A DNA stretch of 64,000 nt, from assembly GCF_039978735.1 (NCBI RefSeq), contig NZ_JBDWAS010000014.1, positions 124,001-188,000 on the forward strand, given 5' to 3'. Shown in pieces: positions 6,767 through 14,699 of this stretch. Under the pieces are notes generated by a model. The model was given only the letters and a program-made list of their open reading frames with translations. It was not told the origin of the DNA and did no database searches. The DNA is from Maricaulis sp039978735 (GTDB taxonomy: Bacteria; Pseudomonadota; Alphaproteobacteria; Caulobacterales; Maricaulaceae). How positions within the stretch are numbered: position 1 is the first letter of the stretch; the number at the start of each line of letters is the position of its first letter. A program made the translations under genes and the position numbers.

Positions 6767-7918
6767 ATGCCGGTACCGGATCGTAATTCAACCGTCGATA
6801 CGCTGCGCACCGCGGCACTGATCGGCATCTGCGTGGTCAACCTGCCTTTCATGGGCCTGCCACAGGGCGCGGTGCTGTCGGCACCGGACGGGCTGTGGAA
6901 CCAGGCTGCTGCGTTGTTCACGGGGATCTTTTTTGAAGCCAAGTTCTTCATGCTGTTCTCCTTCCTGTTCGGCTGGGGGATCGAGATCCAGCAAAGGTCG
7001 GCCGAGCGGGCCGGTGCCAGTGCCGGGCGGCGTTATGGCCGGCGACTGGTCATGCTGGCTCTCTTTGGCATTGCGCACGCCATTTTCGTCTTCTCCGGCG
7101 ATATCCTGTTGCTCTATGCGCTGCTCGGCCTGCTGATCTGGCCGTTTCGCCGTGCGCGTCCCGGCGTTCTGGCAGCCATTGCGGCGGGCATGGTGCTCGT
7201 GTCCTGCCTGTCGCTGATATGGCTGGCCACGCTGCTGCCGTCCGGGGCCGTGCCCCTTCCCTCGGGGCCGGGGCTGGGCGGCAGCTATGGCGAGGCCGTC
7301 CTTGCGCGCCTGGCGGACTGGCCGGAAACCCTCGTCTTCCTGATCATCCTGCAGGGACCGCTGGCCTTCTGCGCCTATGCGGCGGGACTGGCGGCGGCCA
7401 AGACCGGCTTCTTCGAACCGGGTTCCCCCTGGCGGCGCCATTGCGCCCATGCCTTGCCCTGGCTGCTGATGGCTGGCCTGCCGCTCAACATCGCCTATGG
7501 CTATGTCGCCAACGGGCCGGGCTTTGGCAGCAATGGTCTGGCCGATCTTGCGAGCTTCGTGTCGCTCGGTCTGGGCGCCCCCGTACTGGCCGCGGCCTAT
7601 CTCTGCATCATCCGTCTCGCCTTCGAACGGCCGCGCCTGCCGGAGATCCTGGTTCTGGCCGGACGGAATTCCCTGTCCGCCTATGTGCTGCAGGGCGTGA
7701 TCGCCGGCGTGCTGTTCGGAGCCTACGGGCTGGGCCTGTTCGGCCAGCTGGGACATGCCGCCCTCCTGCCGCTGAGCGTTGGCGTGGCGCTTGCAGCCAT
7801 GCTGGCTGTCGGACTGTTTGCCCGGCTGTTCGGGCGGGGGCCGCTGGAAGTGGTCCTGCGCCGGGTGACCTATGGCGCACCGGCCCGGCGTAGCGGCGGG
7901 GAAGGGGCAAAGCCATGA
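6767..7918 (+). CDS. DUF418 / YeiB-family membrane protein
   Basis: 383 residues, about nine to ten membrane segments. The N-terminus DTLRTAALIGICVVNLPFMG and the region FFEAKFFMLFSFLFGWGIEIQ are YeiB hallmarks; the C-terminal DUF418 block is LVLAGRNSLSAYVLQGVIAG followed by a helix ending GPLEVVLRRVTYG. The molecular role of the family is unresolved; acyltransferase-like membrane topology has been noted. It is divergent from, and probably repressed by, the TetR regulator at 6111-6701, and its last codons overlap the DUF2147 lipoprotein gene by 4 nt, so both are one operon. Confidence 0.9.
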   Translation: MPVPDRNSTVDTLRTAALIGICVVNLPFMGLPQGAVLSAPDGLWNQAAALFTGIFFEAKFFMLFSFLFGWGIEIQQRSAERAGASAGRRYGRRLVMLALFGIAHAIFVFSGDILLLYALLGLLIWPFRRARPGVLAAIAAGMVLVSCLSLIWLATLLPSGAVPLPSGPGLGGSYGEAVLARLADWPETLVFLIILQGPLAFCAYAAGLAAAKTGFFEPGSPWRRHCAHALPWLLMAGLPLNIAYGYVANGPGFGSNGLADLASFVSLGLGAPVLAAAYLCIIRLAFERPRLPEILVLAGRNSLSAYVLQGVIAGVLFGAYGLGLFGQLGHAALLPLSVGVALAAMLAVGLFARLFGRGPLEVVLRRVTYGAPARRSGGEGAKP

Positions 7919-8514
7919 ACCCCTTCGTCATGCTCGTGCGTGTCATGGCGCTGGCCCTGCTCATCGCCCTGATGGCAGCCCTGACGGGCTGTGCCGCAAC
8001 ACCGGACATGCCGTCCGGGCGCACCGACGCCGTCACCGGTTTTTGGTCGCTGCCAGACGGTCAGGGCGTGATCGAGGTCCTGCGATGCGAAACGCGGGCC
8101 GATGCCCTGTGCGGCCGGCTCGTTGCCTATGACGGGCCGGACGATGCACGCGACTATTCCCACCCTGACTTCTGGGCCTGGGGCGAGCGGGTCTGCGGCA
8201 GCCAGGTCGTATTCGATGCGCGTGCGCAGCCGGAGACCGGGGTCTGGCAAGGCCGGGTCTATGTCCGCGCCGAGGGGGCGGTCTACCACGCCGAGATCGC
8301 AGCCGCCGGACCGGACAGGCTTGACGTGCTGCTCTATGAGGGGGCGAGCATGGACGAGGGGGTGTCGGTCGCGATCGGTGCCGCGATGGGCAATCTGCCC
8401 GACCCGATCGATCTGGGCTATCTCGCCGTTCGCGCGGCCGCCGGGCGGGAATTGCTGGCCCGGGAGCAGGTCTGGCGACGGATCGATGCGGTTCCCGGCC
8501 GGTGCGACCGCTGA
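7915..8514 (+). CDS. DUF2147-family lipoprotein
   Basis: 199 residues; ATG overlaps the DUF418 stop (ATGA). A long hydrophobic leader (residues 6-25) is followed by the lipobox LTGC, giving a mature N-terminal Cys26. The mature part opens TGFWSLPDGQGVIEVLRCE and continues with LCGRLVAY, the DUF2147 signature (W...DG..V.EI..C....LCG.l). Family proteins are periplasmic beta-barrels of unknown ligand. It is co-transcribed with the DUF418 membrane protein and probably under the same TetR control. The usual C-terminal block of the family looks divergent here. Confidence 0.8.
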   Translation: MNPFVMLVRVMALALLIALMAALTGCAATPDMPSGRTDAVTGFWSLPDGQGVIEVLRCETRADALCGRLVAYDGPDDARDYSHPDFWAWGERVCGSQVVFDARAQPETGVWQGRVYVRAEGAVYHAEIAAAGPDRLDVLLYEGASMDEGVSVAIGAAMGNLPDPIDLGYLAVRAAAGRELLAREQVWRRIDAVPGRCDR

Positions 8515-8751
8515 GCTGCAGCAGCGTACTTGATAGGGTCCGAGCGCCTGAATTTCCGGAAAGCAGCCGGTCAGGCCTTGTTTCCGACACAGTTCCGGCG
8601 CATAAGATGGCTCATCGATATTGAATGACGAATCTTCTGGGCGCGGTTTTCGCCCCCCTGACGCTCTTCCTTCCAAAATCGACACTCGGGTATCTGCCGG
8701 CACACGGTCGGCGGGGCCCACCTACACGTGACTGATTGAAAGGATCTCGTC

Positions 8752-8961
8752 ATGGCTATTGGTACCGTTAAATTCTTCAACACCACCAAAGGTTTCGGCT
8801 TCATCGCTCCGGAAGATGGCTCCACGGACGTGTTCGTCCACGCCTCTGCCGTCGAGCGCGCCGGCATGCCGACGCTGTCGGAAGGCCAGAAGGTCAGCTT
8901 CGACGTCGTCCAGGACAAGCGCTCCGGCAAGAGCGCCGCTGACAATCTGGAAGCCGTCTAG
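8752..8961 (+). CDS. Cold-shock domain protein (CspA family)
   Basis: 69 residues, the standard length. The five-strand OB fold carries RNP1 KGFGFI (13-18) and RNP2 DVFVH (26-30) for binding single-stranded RNA or DNA, and ends GKSAADNLEAV. The ribosome site AAAGGA lies about 8 nt upstream of the ATG. A 237-nt gap precedes the gene, long enough for the structured leader usual in cold-regulated csp genes, although I cannot prove one. An intrinsic terminator follows at 9013. Whether it is cold-induced or constitutive cannot be told. Confidence 0.97.
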   Translation: MAIGTVKFFNTTKGFGFIAPEDGSTDVFVHASAVERAGMPTLSEGQKVSFDVVQDKRSGKSAADNLEAV

Positions 8962-9012
8962 GCATCCGGTTTATCCGGCAGCTGGATGCCAGCACGCCGG
9001 ATTGGCAATTGC

Positions 9013-9043
9013 AAAGGCCGGGCATCAGCCCGGCCTTTGTCGT
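9013..9043 (+). terminator. Intrinsic terminator after the cold-shock gene
   Basis: Perfect 11-bp stem AAAGGCCGGGC / GCCCGGCCTTT (9013-9023, 9028-9038) with loop ATCA, followed by TGTCGTTT. It separates the csp gene from the small gene at 9075. Confidence 0.8.
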
Positions 9044-9074
9044 TTCCGGATCCCGGTTCAAGGAGAACACACGC

Positions 9075-9296
9075 ATGGTCCAGAAAATTGATGAGAGTAT
9101 CTTCACGCTGAAGTCGACGGCGCCGAAATCCAAGGCCGATGTCACCGATGCGGTCGTGCGCGAATATCTCAAGGAAGAGCACGAAGCGCGCACGGCGCTC
9201 ACCAGCAAACTGCGCGCCGCCCGGCTGGCGCTGGAAGCCAGCCAGCCTGCACCGGAACCGGTCAAGCGCCGCAGTCCGCGCCGCGCGAAGTCCTAG
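9075..9296 (+). CDS. Small conserved-looking hydrophilic protein
   Basis: 73 residues from the ATG at 9075, preceded by AAGGAG (9060-9065). An in-frame start further upstream would lie inside the csp terminator and is unlikely. The sequence IDESIFTLKSTAPKSKADVT is followed by a long charged helix (VVREYLKEEHEARTALTSKLRAARLALEA) and a basic tail rich in Arg, Pro and Lys (PVKRRSPRRAKS). No signal or membrane segment. The helix plus basic tail would suit nucleic acid or protein binding, but this is speculation. It ends 4 nt into the convergent GST gene. Confidence 0.7.
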   Translation: MVQKIDESIFTLKSTAPKSKADVTDAVVREYLKEEHEARTALTSKLRAARLALEASQPAPEPVKRRSPRRAKS

Positions 9297-9898
9297 CCCG
9301 GCTGCAGTGCCGCAGCATCCCGTTCCAGCGTCCGCTTGACGGCCGGCCGGTCGGCACAGCGGGCGACCCAGTCGCGGATTTTCGGATTGTCCGGCAAAAG
9401 GTCGGAGAACCACTGGAACGGGCTGGAACACAGAAGGTCGGCGGCAGAGTATTTTTCGCCGAGAAGGTATGGGCCCTTTTCCAGCGCGTCGGTGAGCCGG
9501 GCCAGCATGGCGTCCATGTCGCGCAGGCTGGCGGTGATCGCAGGATGCGACAGGCCGGCCCAGTGCAGGATGAAGACCGGCTCCATCACGCCTTGATAAT
9601 AGAACAGCCAGGACAGGTAGGCGCCGCGTCCCGGCTCGCCCTCGATCGGACCGAGTCCGGCTTCGGGGTATTTGTCGGTGAGATAGAGGATGATCGCGCC
9701 GCGCTCGCGGACGGTTTCCTCGCCATCGACCAGGAAGGGCACTTTCTTCTCCGGATGCGGATTGGCCGGATCCGGACCGCCCGTGCCGTCCTGGCGCGGG
9801 ATTGTGACTTCACGGATTTCGACATCGGCGCCGAGTTCATCGATCAGCGCGACGATGCCGGAGGAGCGGCTCATCGGGGAATGATAGAGCGTGGGCAT
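9293..9898 (-). CDS. Glutathione S-transferase family protein
   Basis: 201 residues. The N-terminal thioredoxin-like domain (1-80) starts MPTLYHSPMSRSSGIVALIDEL and has the cis-Pro segment KKVPFLVDGEE; the all-helical C-terminal domain follows, ending with DWVARCADRPAVKRTL. It would conjugate or reduce electrophiles with glutathione. Oddly, the usual E-S pair that grips glutathione's gamma-glutamyl group (ESxAI) reads ERGAI here, so affinity or substrate may differ. It is divergent from the YafY-type regulator at 9971, 72 nt away, which may control it. Confidence 0.9.
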   Translation of the reverse strand: MPTLYHSPMSRSSGIVALIDELGADVEIREVTIPRQDGTGGPDPANPHPEKKVPFLVDGEETVRERGAIILYLTDKYPEAGLGPIEGEPGRGAYLSWLFYYQGVMEPVFILHWAGLSHPAITASLRDMDAMLARLTDALEKGPYLLGEKYSAADLLCSSPFQWFSDLLPDNPKIRDWVARCADRPAVKRTLERDAAALQPG

Positions 9899-9970
9899 GG
9901 GGTTTTTCCTTTGTCTAGCGATGACGGTGTCTTACACACGCCCTGCTGACAGATTGCGGCAGGAGCGAGA

Positions 9971-10669
9971 ATGGCCCGCACAGACCGTCTGATGCGTCTG
10001 ATGGACACGATGCGGCGCCTGCCGTCCCCGGTGACGGCCGCGCGGCTGGCAGACGAGACCGGGGTCTCCCTGCGCCAGCTCTATCGCGACATCGCCACCC
10101 TGCGTGCCGGTGGCGCCCTGATCGACGGTGCGGCGGGGGTTGGCTACACGCTGACCGAGGATCCGGCCCTGCCGCCGCAGAGCTTTTCGCGTCTGGAAAT
10201 CGAGGCGCTGATGCTGGCCGTGGGATCGCTGGAACGGATCGGCGACGACACGCTGACAGCCGCCGGCAAGAACGCGCTGGCGCGGATCATCGCGACGCTG
10301 CCGGACGCCCAGTCGCGCCAGGCGATGCACTCGGCGATGCGCGCCTGGTTCCCGGCCGACACGCGTCCACCGGTCGGGATCGACATGGACCTGCTGCGCC
10401 AGGCCTGCTGGGACGAGTTCTCGCTCGTCATGACCTATCGGGATCTGAAGGAGAACCGCACCGAGCGCGAGATCTGGCCGTTGGGTCTGTCCTATGGCGA
10501 AGGCACGCTGATGCTGCTGGCGCATTGCCGCCTGCGGCTGGACTATCGGGTTTTCCACGTCTCGCGCATTGAAGGTCTGGAACGCGGCGGCGAAAGCTTC
10601 CGGCCGCGCCGGGCCGGCCTGTTGAGGGACTATGTCGCGGCCCGCCGCAAACAGCTCGCGTTGTCGTAG
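9971..10669 (+). CDS. YafY-type HTH/WYL-domain transcriptional regulator
   Basis: 232 residues. The N-terminal HTH_11 domain (5-60) reads DRLMRLMDTMRRLPSPVTAARLADETGVSLRQLYRDIATL, the standard opening of the YafY/PafC group. A WYL-like ligand-binding domain follows, with ERIGDDTLTAAGKNALARI in the linker and REIWPLGLSYGEGTLMLLAHC in place of the usual W-x-L core. Such proteins sense nucleotides, DNA ends or small ligands. It is divergent from the GST gene and ends 6 nt before the convergent LysR gene. Control of the GST is inferred from position only. Confidence 0.9.
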   Translation: MARTDRLMRLMDTMRRLPSPVTAARLADETGVSLRQLYRDIATLRAGGALIDGAAGVGYTLTEDPALPPQSFSRLEIEALMLAVGSLERIGDDTLTAAGKNALARIIATLPDAQSRQAMHSAMRAWFPADTRPPVGIDMDLLRQACWDEFSLVMTYRDLKENRTEREIWPLGLSYGEGTLMLLAHCRLRLDYRVFHVSRIEGLERGGESFRPRRAGLLRDYVAARRKQLALS

Positions 10670-10675
10670 AACCCG

Positions 10676-11581
10676 TCAGGCAATGGCCGCGAGCCGGTCT
10701 TTCAGGGCAGCTTTGGCGAAATCGAGGAAGACACGCATCTTCGTCGGCAGGGCCCTGCGGCTCGCATGGATGAGATGCACGGGCAGGGGGGCGGGCTCGA
10801 AGTCTTCCATGAGGATGCGCAGCGAGCCGTCGCGCACCGCGTCCGCGCACTGATAGCTGAGCACCCGGGTCACGCCGATACCCTCGCTTGCCGCCCAGAC
10901 GGCGGCATCGGCAGCAGAAACGGTGAGCCTGGGCTGGCAGGCGATATCGACCGGCTTGCTGCCCGGCGGCGTCAGGCTCCAGCGGCCGCCCGGTGAGAGG
11001 ACATCGAAATGCACGCCCGGCAGGGCCGCAATGTCGTCGGGCGTTTTCGGCGTGCCATGGGCAGCAAGCAGCTGCGGGCTGGCGACGAGAACCGTCCGCA
11101 CTGATCCGACGCGGGTTGCGATCATGTTGCTGTCGGGCAGGGCACCGATCCGGACCGCCATGTCGATATGTTCTTCCATCAGATGCAAATTCCGGTCGGA
11201 CAGGGTGAGGCCGACGCTGATCTGCGGGTAGGCGGCGAGAAAGTCTTTCACGACGGGCAGGGTGTGCAGCCGTCCGAAACAGACAGGCGCGGTCAGGTTC
11301 AACGCGCCGCGCGGCGTGTGGAATTCGCCGGCCGCGGTGCGCTCCGCCTCGTCGATATCCTCCAGGACGCGGCGGGCCGAGGCGAGATAGGCGACCCCTG
11401 CGTCTGTCAGGGCGAGCTTGCGCGTGGTGCGCGTCAGAAGCCGCGTGCCCAGATGGGTTTCCAACTCGGTCACCTGCCGGCTCACCGTTGCCAGGGGGAT
11501 GCCCAGCGTGCGGCTCGCGGCGGAGAAGCTTCCGCTGTCGACGACCTGAACCAGGATCGACATGGCTTTGAGACGGTCCAT
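10676..11581 (-). CDS. LysR-family regulator
   Basis: 301 residues from the ATG at 11581. The frame is open much further upstream, but only this start puts the winged HTH (MDRLKAMSILVQVVDSGSFSAASRTL) at the N-terminus as in all LysR proteins. The effector domain (about 90-300) has RGALNLTAPVCFGRLHTLPVV and the anion/aromatic pocket region typical of the CrgA/DmlR-like group. It is divergent from the AhpD-like gene at 11706, with a T-N11-A motif between them. The likely role is redox- or xenobiotic-responsive control of that operon, an inference from the neighbour. Confidence 0.92.
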   Translation of the reverse strand: MDRLKAMSILVQVVDSGSFSAASRTLGIPLATVSRQVTELETHLGTRLLTRTTRKLALTDAGVAYLASARRVLEDIDEAERTAAGEFHTPRGALNLTAPVCFGRLHTLPVVKDFLAAYPQISVGLTLSDRNLHLMEEHIDMAVRIGALPDSNMIATRVGSVRTVLVASPQLLAAHGTPKTPDDIAALPGVHFDVLSPGGRWSLTPPGSKPVDIACQPRLTVSAADAAVWAASEGIGVTRVLSYQCADAVRDGSLRILMEDFEPAPLPVHLIHASRRALPTKMRVFLDFAKAALKDRLAAIA

Positions 11582-11587
11582 GATTGT

Positions 11588-11637
11588 TCCGAAAATTGGA
11601 AAAGACGTTTCCGGAAGTAGCGGATTATCGTTTCCGG
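11588..11637. promoter_or_regulatory. Putative LysR binding region
   Basis: TCCGAAAATTGGA (11588-11600) is a T-N11-A motif with TCC/GGA arms, 7 nt upstream of the LysR start. Two direct copies of CGTTTCCGG lie at 11606-11614 and 11629-11637, 23 bp apart. LysR dimers often bind such clustered sites between divergent genes. Confidence 0.4.
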
Positions 11638-11705
11638 TGAAATGCCTATTTCTCCCCGGCAAGACGCGATCCGCGATGGATCGCACGGACCCCGAAGGAG
11701 AAAAC

Positions 11706-12251
11706 ATGTCCCGTCTGCCGATCCCCGCTCTCGATTCCGCACCGGAAGCGTCCAAGCCGATCCTCAACGCTGTGCACAAACAGCTCGGCACCGTGCCGAA
11801 CATGTTCCGCCTGATCGCGACCAGCCCGGCGGCACTGGAAGGTTTTGCCGGCAATAACGGCGCGCTGGCGAAGACGCTCGACGTGAAGACCCGCGAACGC
11901 ATCGCCCTGGCCGTGGCCCAGATCAATGGCTGTGACTACTGCCTGTCCGCCCACACCTATCTCGGCCTGAACCTGGCCAAGCTCACGCCGGAAGAGATCG
12001 ACCGCAATCGCCGCGGTCAGTCCGGTGATGCAAAGGCCGAAGCCGCGGTCCGCTTCGCCGCGAAAGTGGTGCGTGAGCGCGGCCAGGTCTCCGATATCGA
12101 TATCGCCGAGCTGCGCGATGCCGGCTACTCGGATGGCCAGATTGTCGAGATCGTCGCCGTCGCGGCCGAGAACGTCTTCACCAACCTCATCAACATCGTC
12201 GCCCAGACGGATATCGACTTCCCCGTCGTCAGCGCTGCGGAAGCGGCCTGA
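11706..12251 (+). CDS. AhpD-like carboxymuconolactone decarboxylase family protein (peroxidase-related)
   Basis: 181 residues from the ATG at 11706, with AAGGAG 6 nt upstream. The all-helical AhpD fold has the redox motif Cys76-x-x-Cys79 in NGCDYCLSAH, plus His83. The start LPIPALDSAPEASKPIL and KQLGTVPNMFRLIATSP match the uncharacterised peroxidase-related enzymes (YciW/Atu0492-like). The CxxC pair probably reduces peroxides using a lipoyl or thioredoxin-type donor. It is divergent from a LysR regulator, and a strong terminator follows directly. Confidence 0.9.
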   Translation: MSRLPIPALDSAPEASKPILNAVHKQLGTVPNMFRLIATSPAALEGFAGNNGALAKTLDVKTRERIALAVAQINGCDYCLSAHTYLGLNLAKLTPEEIDRNRRGQSGDAKAEAAVRFAAKVVRERGQVSDIDIAELRDAGYSDGQIVEIVAVAAENVFTNLINIVAQTDIDFPVVSAAEAA

Positions 12252-12259
12252 TGGCGAGC

Positions 12260-12295
12260 GGGCGGGCCGGTTTACCGGTCCGCCCGTTCTTTTTG
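12260..12295 (+). terminator. Intrinsic terminator after the AhpD-like gene
   Basis: A 12-bp stem (12260-12271 with 12276-12287, one G-T pair), loop TTTA and a downstream TTCTTTTT tract form a strong rho-independent terminator. Confidence 0.85.
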
Positions 12296-12320
12296 CGGCG
12301 GCCAGGACAGGAGCTTCGCC

Positions 12321-12962
12321 ATGAGCTACGGATTTCTCGATATTGCGACCACGCCCGGCGTGCGTGCGATGCAGGCGGAAATGGGCAGTGCCCATGTCTG
12401 GGAACAGTTCGAGGGCGATCGCGCCTTCGACCGGTTCGGGCGCAACGAGATGGATTTCATCGCGGCGCGCGACAGTTTCTACATGGCCACCGTGTCCGAG
12501 ACCGGCTGGCCCTATGTTCAGCATCGCGGCGGCCCGGCGGGCTTTCTCACTGTGCTCGACGAGCGCACGCTGGCCTTCGCCGACTATCGCGGGAACCGGC
12601 AATACATCTCTACCGGCAATGCCCGGGCAAATGCCCGTGTCGCGCTGATCCTGATGGACTATGCCAACCAGGCCCGCCTCAAGATCTTCGCCACGGTCGA
12701 GCTTCTGCCGTCCGGGCCGGACAGCGACCTCGCCGACCAGGTCCTGACGCCGGGCTATCGCGCCCGGCCGGAGCGCATCGTTCTGCTGCACCTTGCCGCC
12801 TTCGACTGGAACTGTCCGCAACACATCACACCGCGCTTCACCGAGGCAGAGATCATCGAGACCATGCGCGGGGTGCGTGAACGCCTGGCGGGTCTCGAGG
12901 ACGAGAATGCGCGTCTGCGGGCCGAGCTCGCCCTTGCGGGCAACCGGGAGGGCGCACGATGA
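12321..12962 (+). CDS. Pyridoxamine 5'-phosphate oxidase-like flavin/split-barrel protein
   Basis: 213 residues. The central FMN-binding split barrel (about 45-150) has FYMATVSETGWPYVQHRGGPAGF and LAFADYRGNRQYISTGNA, as in the general-stress PNPOx-like group, and an ending helix (GLEDENARLRAELAL) that may be a short coiled coil. Such proteins reduce or bind flavin, F420 or haem substrates; vitamin B6 oxidase activity is unlikely as the PLP residues are not evident. ATG overlap with the next gene (ATGA, 4 nt) makes an operon with the DUF1348 protein. Confidence 0.85.
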   Translation: MSYGFLDIATTPGVRAMQAEMGSAHVWEQFEGDRAFDRFGRNEMDFIAARDSFYMATVSETGWPYVQHRGGPAGFLTVLDERTLAFADYRGNRQYISTGNARANARVALILMDYANQARLKIFATVELLPSGPDSDLADQVLTPGYRARPERIVLLHLAAFDWNCPQHITPRFTEAEIIETMRGVRERLAGLEDENARLRAELALAGNREGAR

Positions 12963-13435
12963 CCCCGACCATCCGCCCGCCGGTTCCGCCCTTCACCACG
13001 TTCAAGGCCGCCGCCGAAAAGGTCCGCCTGGCCGAGGATGCCTGGAATTCGCGCGATCCGGAACGGGTCTCGCTGGCCTATACGCCGGACAGTGAGTGGC
13101 GCAATCGCGAGATCTTTCTCACCGGGCGCGCGGAAATCGTCGCCTTTCTGACCGGCAAGTGGAAACGCGAGCACGACTATCGCCTGATCAAGGAGATCTG
13201 GGCATTCCAGGCCAATCGCATCGCCGTGCGTTTCGCCTATGAATGGCGTGACGATTGCGGCAGCTGGTATCGCGCCTACGGCAATGAAAACTGGGAGTTT
13301 GCGCCGGACGGGCTGATGCGGCGGCGCATTGCCAGCATCAATGACACACCGATCCGCGAGGCCGACCGAAAATTCCACTGGGAACAGGGCCGCCGGCCGG
13401 ACGATCATCCTGGACTGAGCGAGCTGGGGCTGTGA
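12959..13435 (+). CDS. DUF1348 / NTF2-like protein
   Basis: 158 residues with the complete DUF1348 pattern: PPFTTFKAAAEKVRLAEDAWNSRDPERV, SEWRNREIFLTGRAEIVAFL and WRDDCGSWYRAYGNENWEF. The fold is a cone-shaped NTF2-like barrel. Members are small cytosolic proteins of unknown activity, often near redox or detoxification genes. It overlaps the PNPOx-like gene by 4 nt and its TGA overlaps a GTG start of a small secreted protein. Confidence 0.92.
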   Translation: MTPTIRPPVPPFTTFKAAAEKVRLAEDAWNSRDPERVSLAYTPDSEWRNREIFLTGRAEIVAFLTGKWKREHDYRLIKEIWAFQANRIAVRFAYEWRDDCGSWYRAYGNENWEFAPDGLMRRRIASINDTPIREADRKFHWEQGRRPDDHPGLSELGL

Positions 13436-13635
13436 GGCGGCTGGGCAGCATTGCCGGCTTGCTGGCCGGGTTTGTGCTCTTGCCGCTGGCGCCGCATGCC
13501 GAGGTCATGCCGATGGCGGACGGGCGCCCGAAATCGCCGCCGGGTTTCGACCGCGCAGGGTGTTCCCCCGTCATGCAGGCCGCCATCCTGGCCTTTCAGC
13601 CCGATTGTGCGCGGCGCATGGCCCGCCTGGCCTAA
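13432..13635 (+). CDS. Small secreted protein, GTG start
   Basis: 67 residues. GTG at 13432 overlaps the DUF1348 stop (GTGA), suggesting coupled translation. An N-terminal signal-like stretch LGSIAGLLAGFVLLPLAPHA is followed by a short mature part with two Cys (AGCSPVMQA, QPDCARRM) that could form a disulfide in the periplasm. No family is recognised. It overlaps the convergent glutathione peroxidase by 4 nt. Confidence 0.5.
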   Translation: MRRLGSIAGLLAGFVLLPLAPHAEVMPMADGRPKSPPGFDRAGCSPVMQAAILAFQPDCARRMARLA

Positions 13636-14111
13636 AGCAGGGCTTCGACTGCGCCGCGCAGTCTTTCCGGTGTCTCCTGGGGCCCGAAACGTTTGACCAC
13701 ATTGCCTTCGCGGTCGACGAGGAATTTGGTGAAATTCCACTTGATGGCTTTCGAACCCATCAGGCCGCGGGCTTCGCGCTTCAGGAATTCATAGAGCGGC
13801 GCCGCGTCCGCGCCGTTGACGTCGATCTTGGCGAACATCGGGAAGTTCACATCATAGGTGAGCTTGCAGAAGTTCGCGATCTCCTCGGCATCGCCGGGTT
13901 CCTGATTGCCGAACTGGTTGCAGGGAAAGCCGAGAACCACGAGCCCCTTGTCCTGCAGGTCCTTGTAGAGCGCTTCCAGGCCTTCATACTGGGGGGTAAA
14001 GCCGCATTTCGAGGCGGTGTTGACGATCAGCAGCACCTTGCCGCGATAGTCGGCGAGCGAGACTTCCTCACCGGCGATGTCGATGGCGTTGAAGTCGTAG
14101 ATCGTGGTCAT
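13632..14111 (-). CDS. Glutathione peroxidase / thioredoxin-dependent peroxidase
   Basis: 159 residues from the ATG at 14111, chosen for GAGGAGG 7 nt upstream; a longer in-frame start (14147) has none. It has the Cys form of the family: peroxidatic Cys36 in NTASKCGFTPQ, partners Gln66 (PCNQFG), Trp125 and Asn126 (KWNFTKF), and Cys82 in FCKLTYDVNFPMF as the resolving Cys of the thioredoxin-dependent type. It reduces hydrogen peroxide and organic peroxides in the cytosol. The MerR-type regulator lies just upstream on the same strand. Confidence 0.95.
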   Translation of the reverse strand: MTTIYDFNAIDIAGEEVSLADYRGKVLLIVNTASKCGFTPQYEGLEALYKDLQDKGLVVLGFPCNQFGNQEPGDAEEIANFCKLTYDVNFPMFAKIDVNGADAAPLYEFLKREARGLMGSKAIKWNFTKFLVDREGNVVKRFGPQETPERLRGAVEALL

Positions 14112-14143
14112 GCGCAAGCCTCCTCGGGTTTGGCACGCATTGT

Positions 14144-14623
14144 TCACGAGTCAGCCCGCGCCGTCGATGCCCCGCCGCGCAAGGGCGGCAACTCTGGACG
14201 TGATTGTGGCATCTGCCGGGGATGACCGAGCCCACCCCTGGCCGCCACCCGCATCAGGCGCCTGAAGGTCGGGCATTCCATATGGGTCGGCGCGCGGCAT
14301 TCGGCGGCGTGGCGAAGCCCGTCGCGCATTGCGGTCAGCCGCCCGATGGTCCGGTCGATATCCTCCGCTTTCTCCGTCAGCTGGTCGCGGTCGATGCGCG
14401 GTTCGCCGTCGGGCGCGAACATGCCGCCGATCTCGTCCAGCGAGAAGCCGGCCGCCCGGCCCAGGGCAATCAGGGACAACCGGTCGACGACAGACGGGTC
14501 GAACAGGCGTTTCAGACCGCGCCGGCCGATCGACACGATCAGCCCCTTTTCCTCGTAATAGCGCAGGGTCGAGGCGGGCAGTCCGGTCAGCCGGGCGAGT
14601 TCTGCTGTGTCCAGGTCTTTCAT
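14144..14623 (-). CDS. MerR-family regulator using a SoxR-type box but lacking the SoxR cluster motif
   Basis: 159 residues. The winged HTH (5-70: TAELARLTGLPASTLRYYEEKGLI, RLFDPSVVDRLSLIALGRAAGFSL) and the long dimerisation helix are typical MerR. The C-terminal sensor has only Cys109 and Cys117 (AECRAPTHMECPTF), not the C-x2-C-x-C-x5-C that holds the 2Fe-2S cluster in SoxR. The intergenic operator is nevertheless one base from the E. coli SoxR box. It is divergent from the methyltransferase and followed on its own strand by glutathione peroxidase, so a redox, thiol or metal signal is likely. Confidence 0.9.
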   Translation of the reverse strand: MKDLDTAELARLTGLPASTLRYYEEKGLIVSIGRRGLKRLFDPSVVDRLSLIALGRAAGFSLDEIGGMFAPDGEPRIDRDQLTEKAEDIDRTIGRLTAMRDGLRHAAECRAPTHMECPTFRRLMRVAARGGLGHPRQMPQSRPELPPLRGGASTARADS

Positions 14624-14626
14624 CGC

Positions 14627-14657
14627 TTGACCTCAAGTTGACTTGAGGTGGCAGCAT
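14627..14657 (+). promoter_or_regulatory. MerR/SoxR-type promoter: 20-bp palindrome inside a 19-bp spacer
   Basis: ACCTCAAGTTGACTTGAGGT (14630-14649) is a perfect dyad with central TTGA, 17/18 identical to the known soxS operator core. It sits between a -35 TTGACC (14627-14632) and a weak -10 CAGCAT (14652-14657) with the over-long 19-bp spacing that MerR proteins correct by twisting DNA. It is 7 nt upstream of the regulator's own start on the other strand. Confidence 0.75.
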
Positions 14658-14699
14658 GAGCCTTCCGCCGCTTTCCGGCAAGGCAAAATGGAGATCGAC

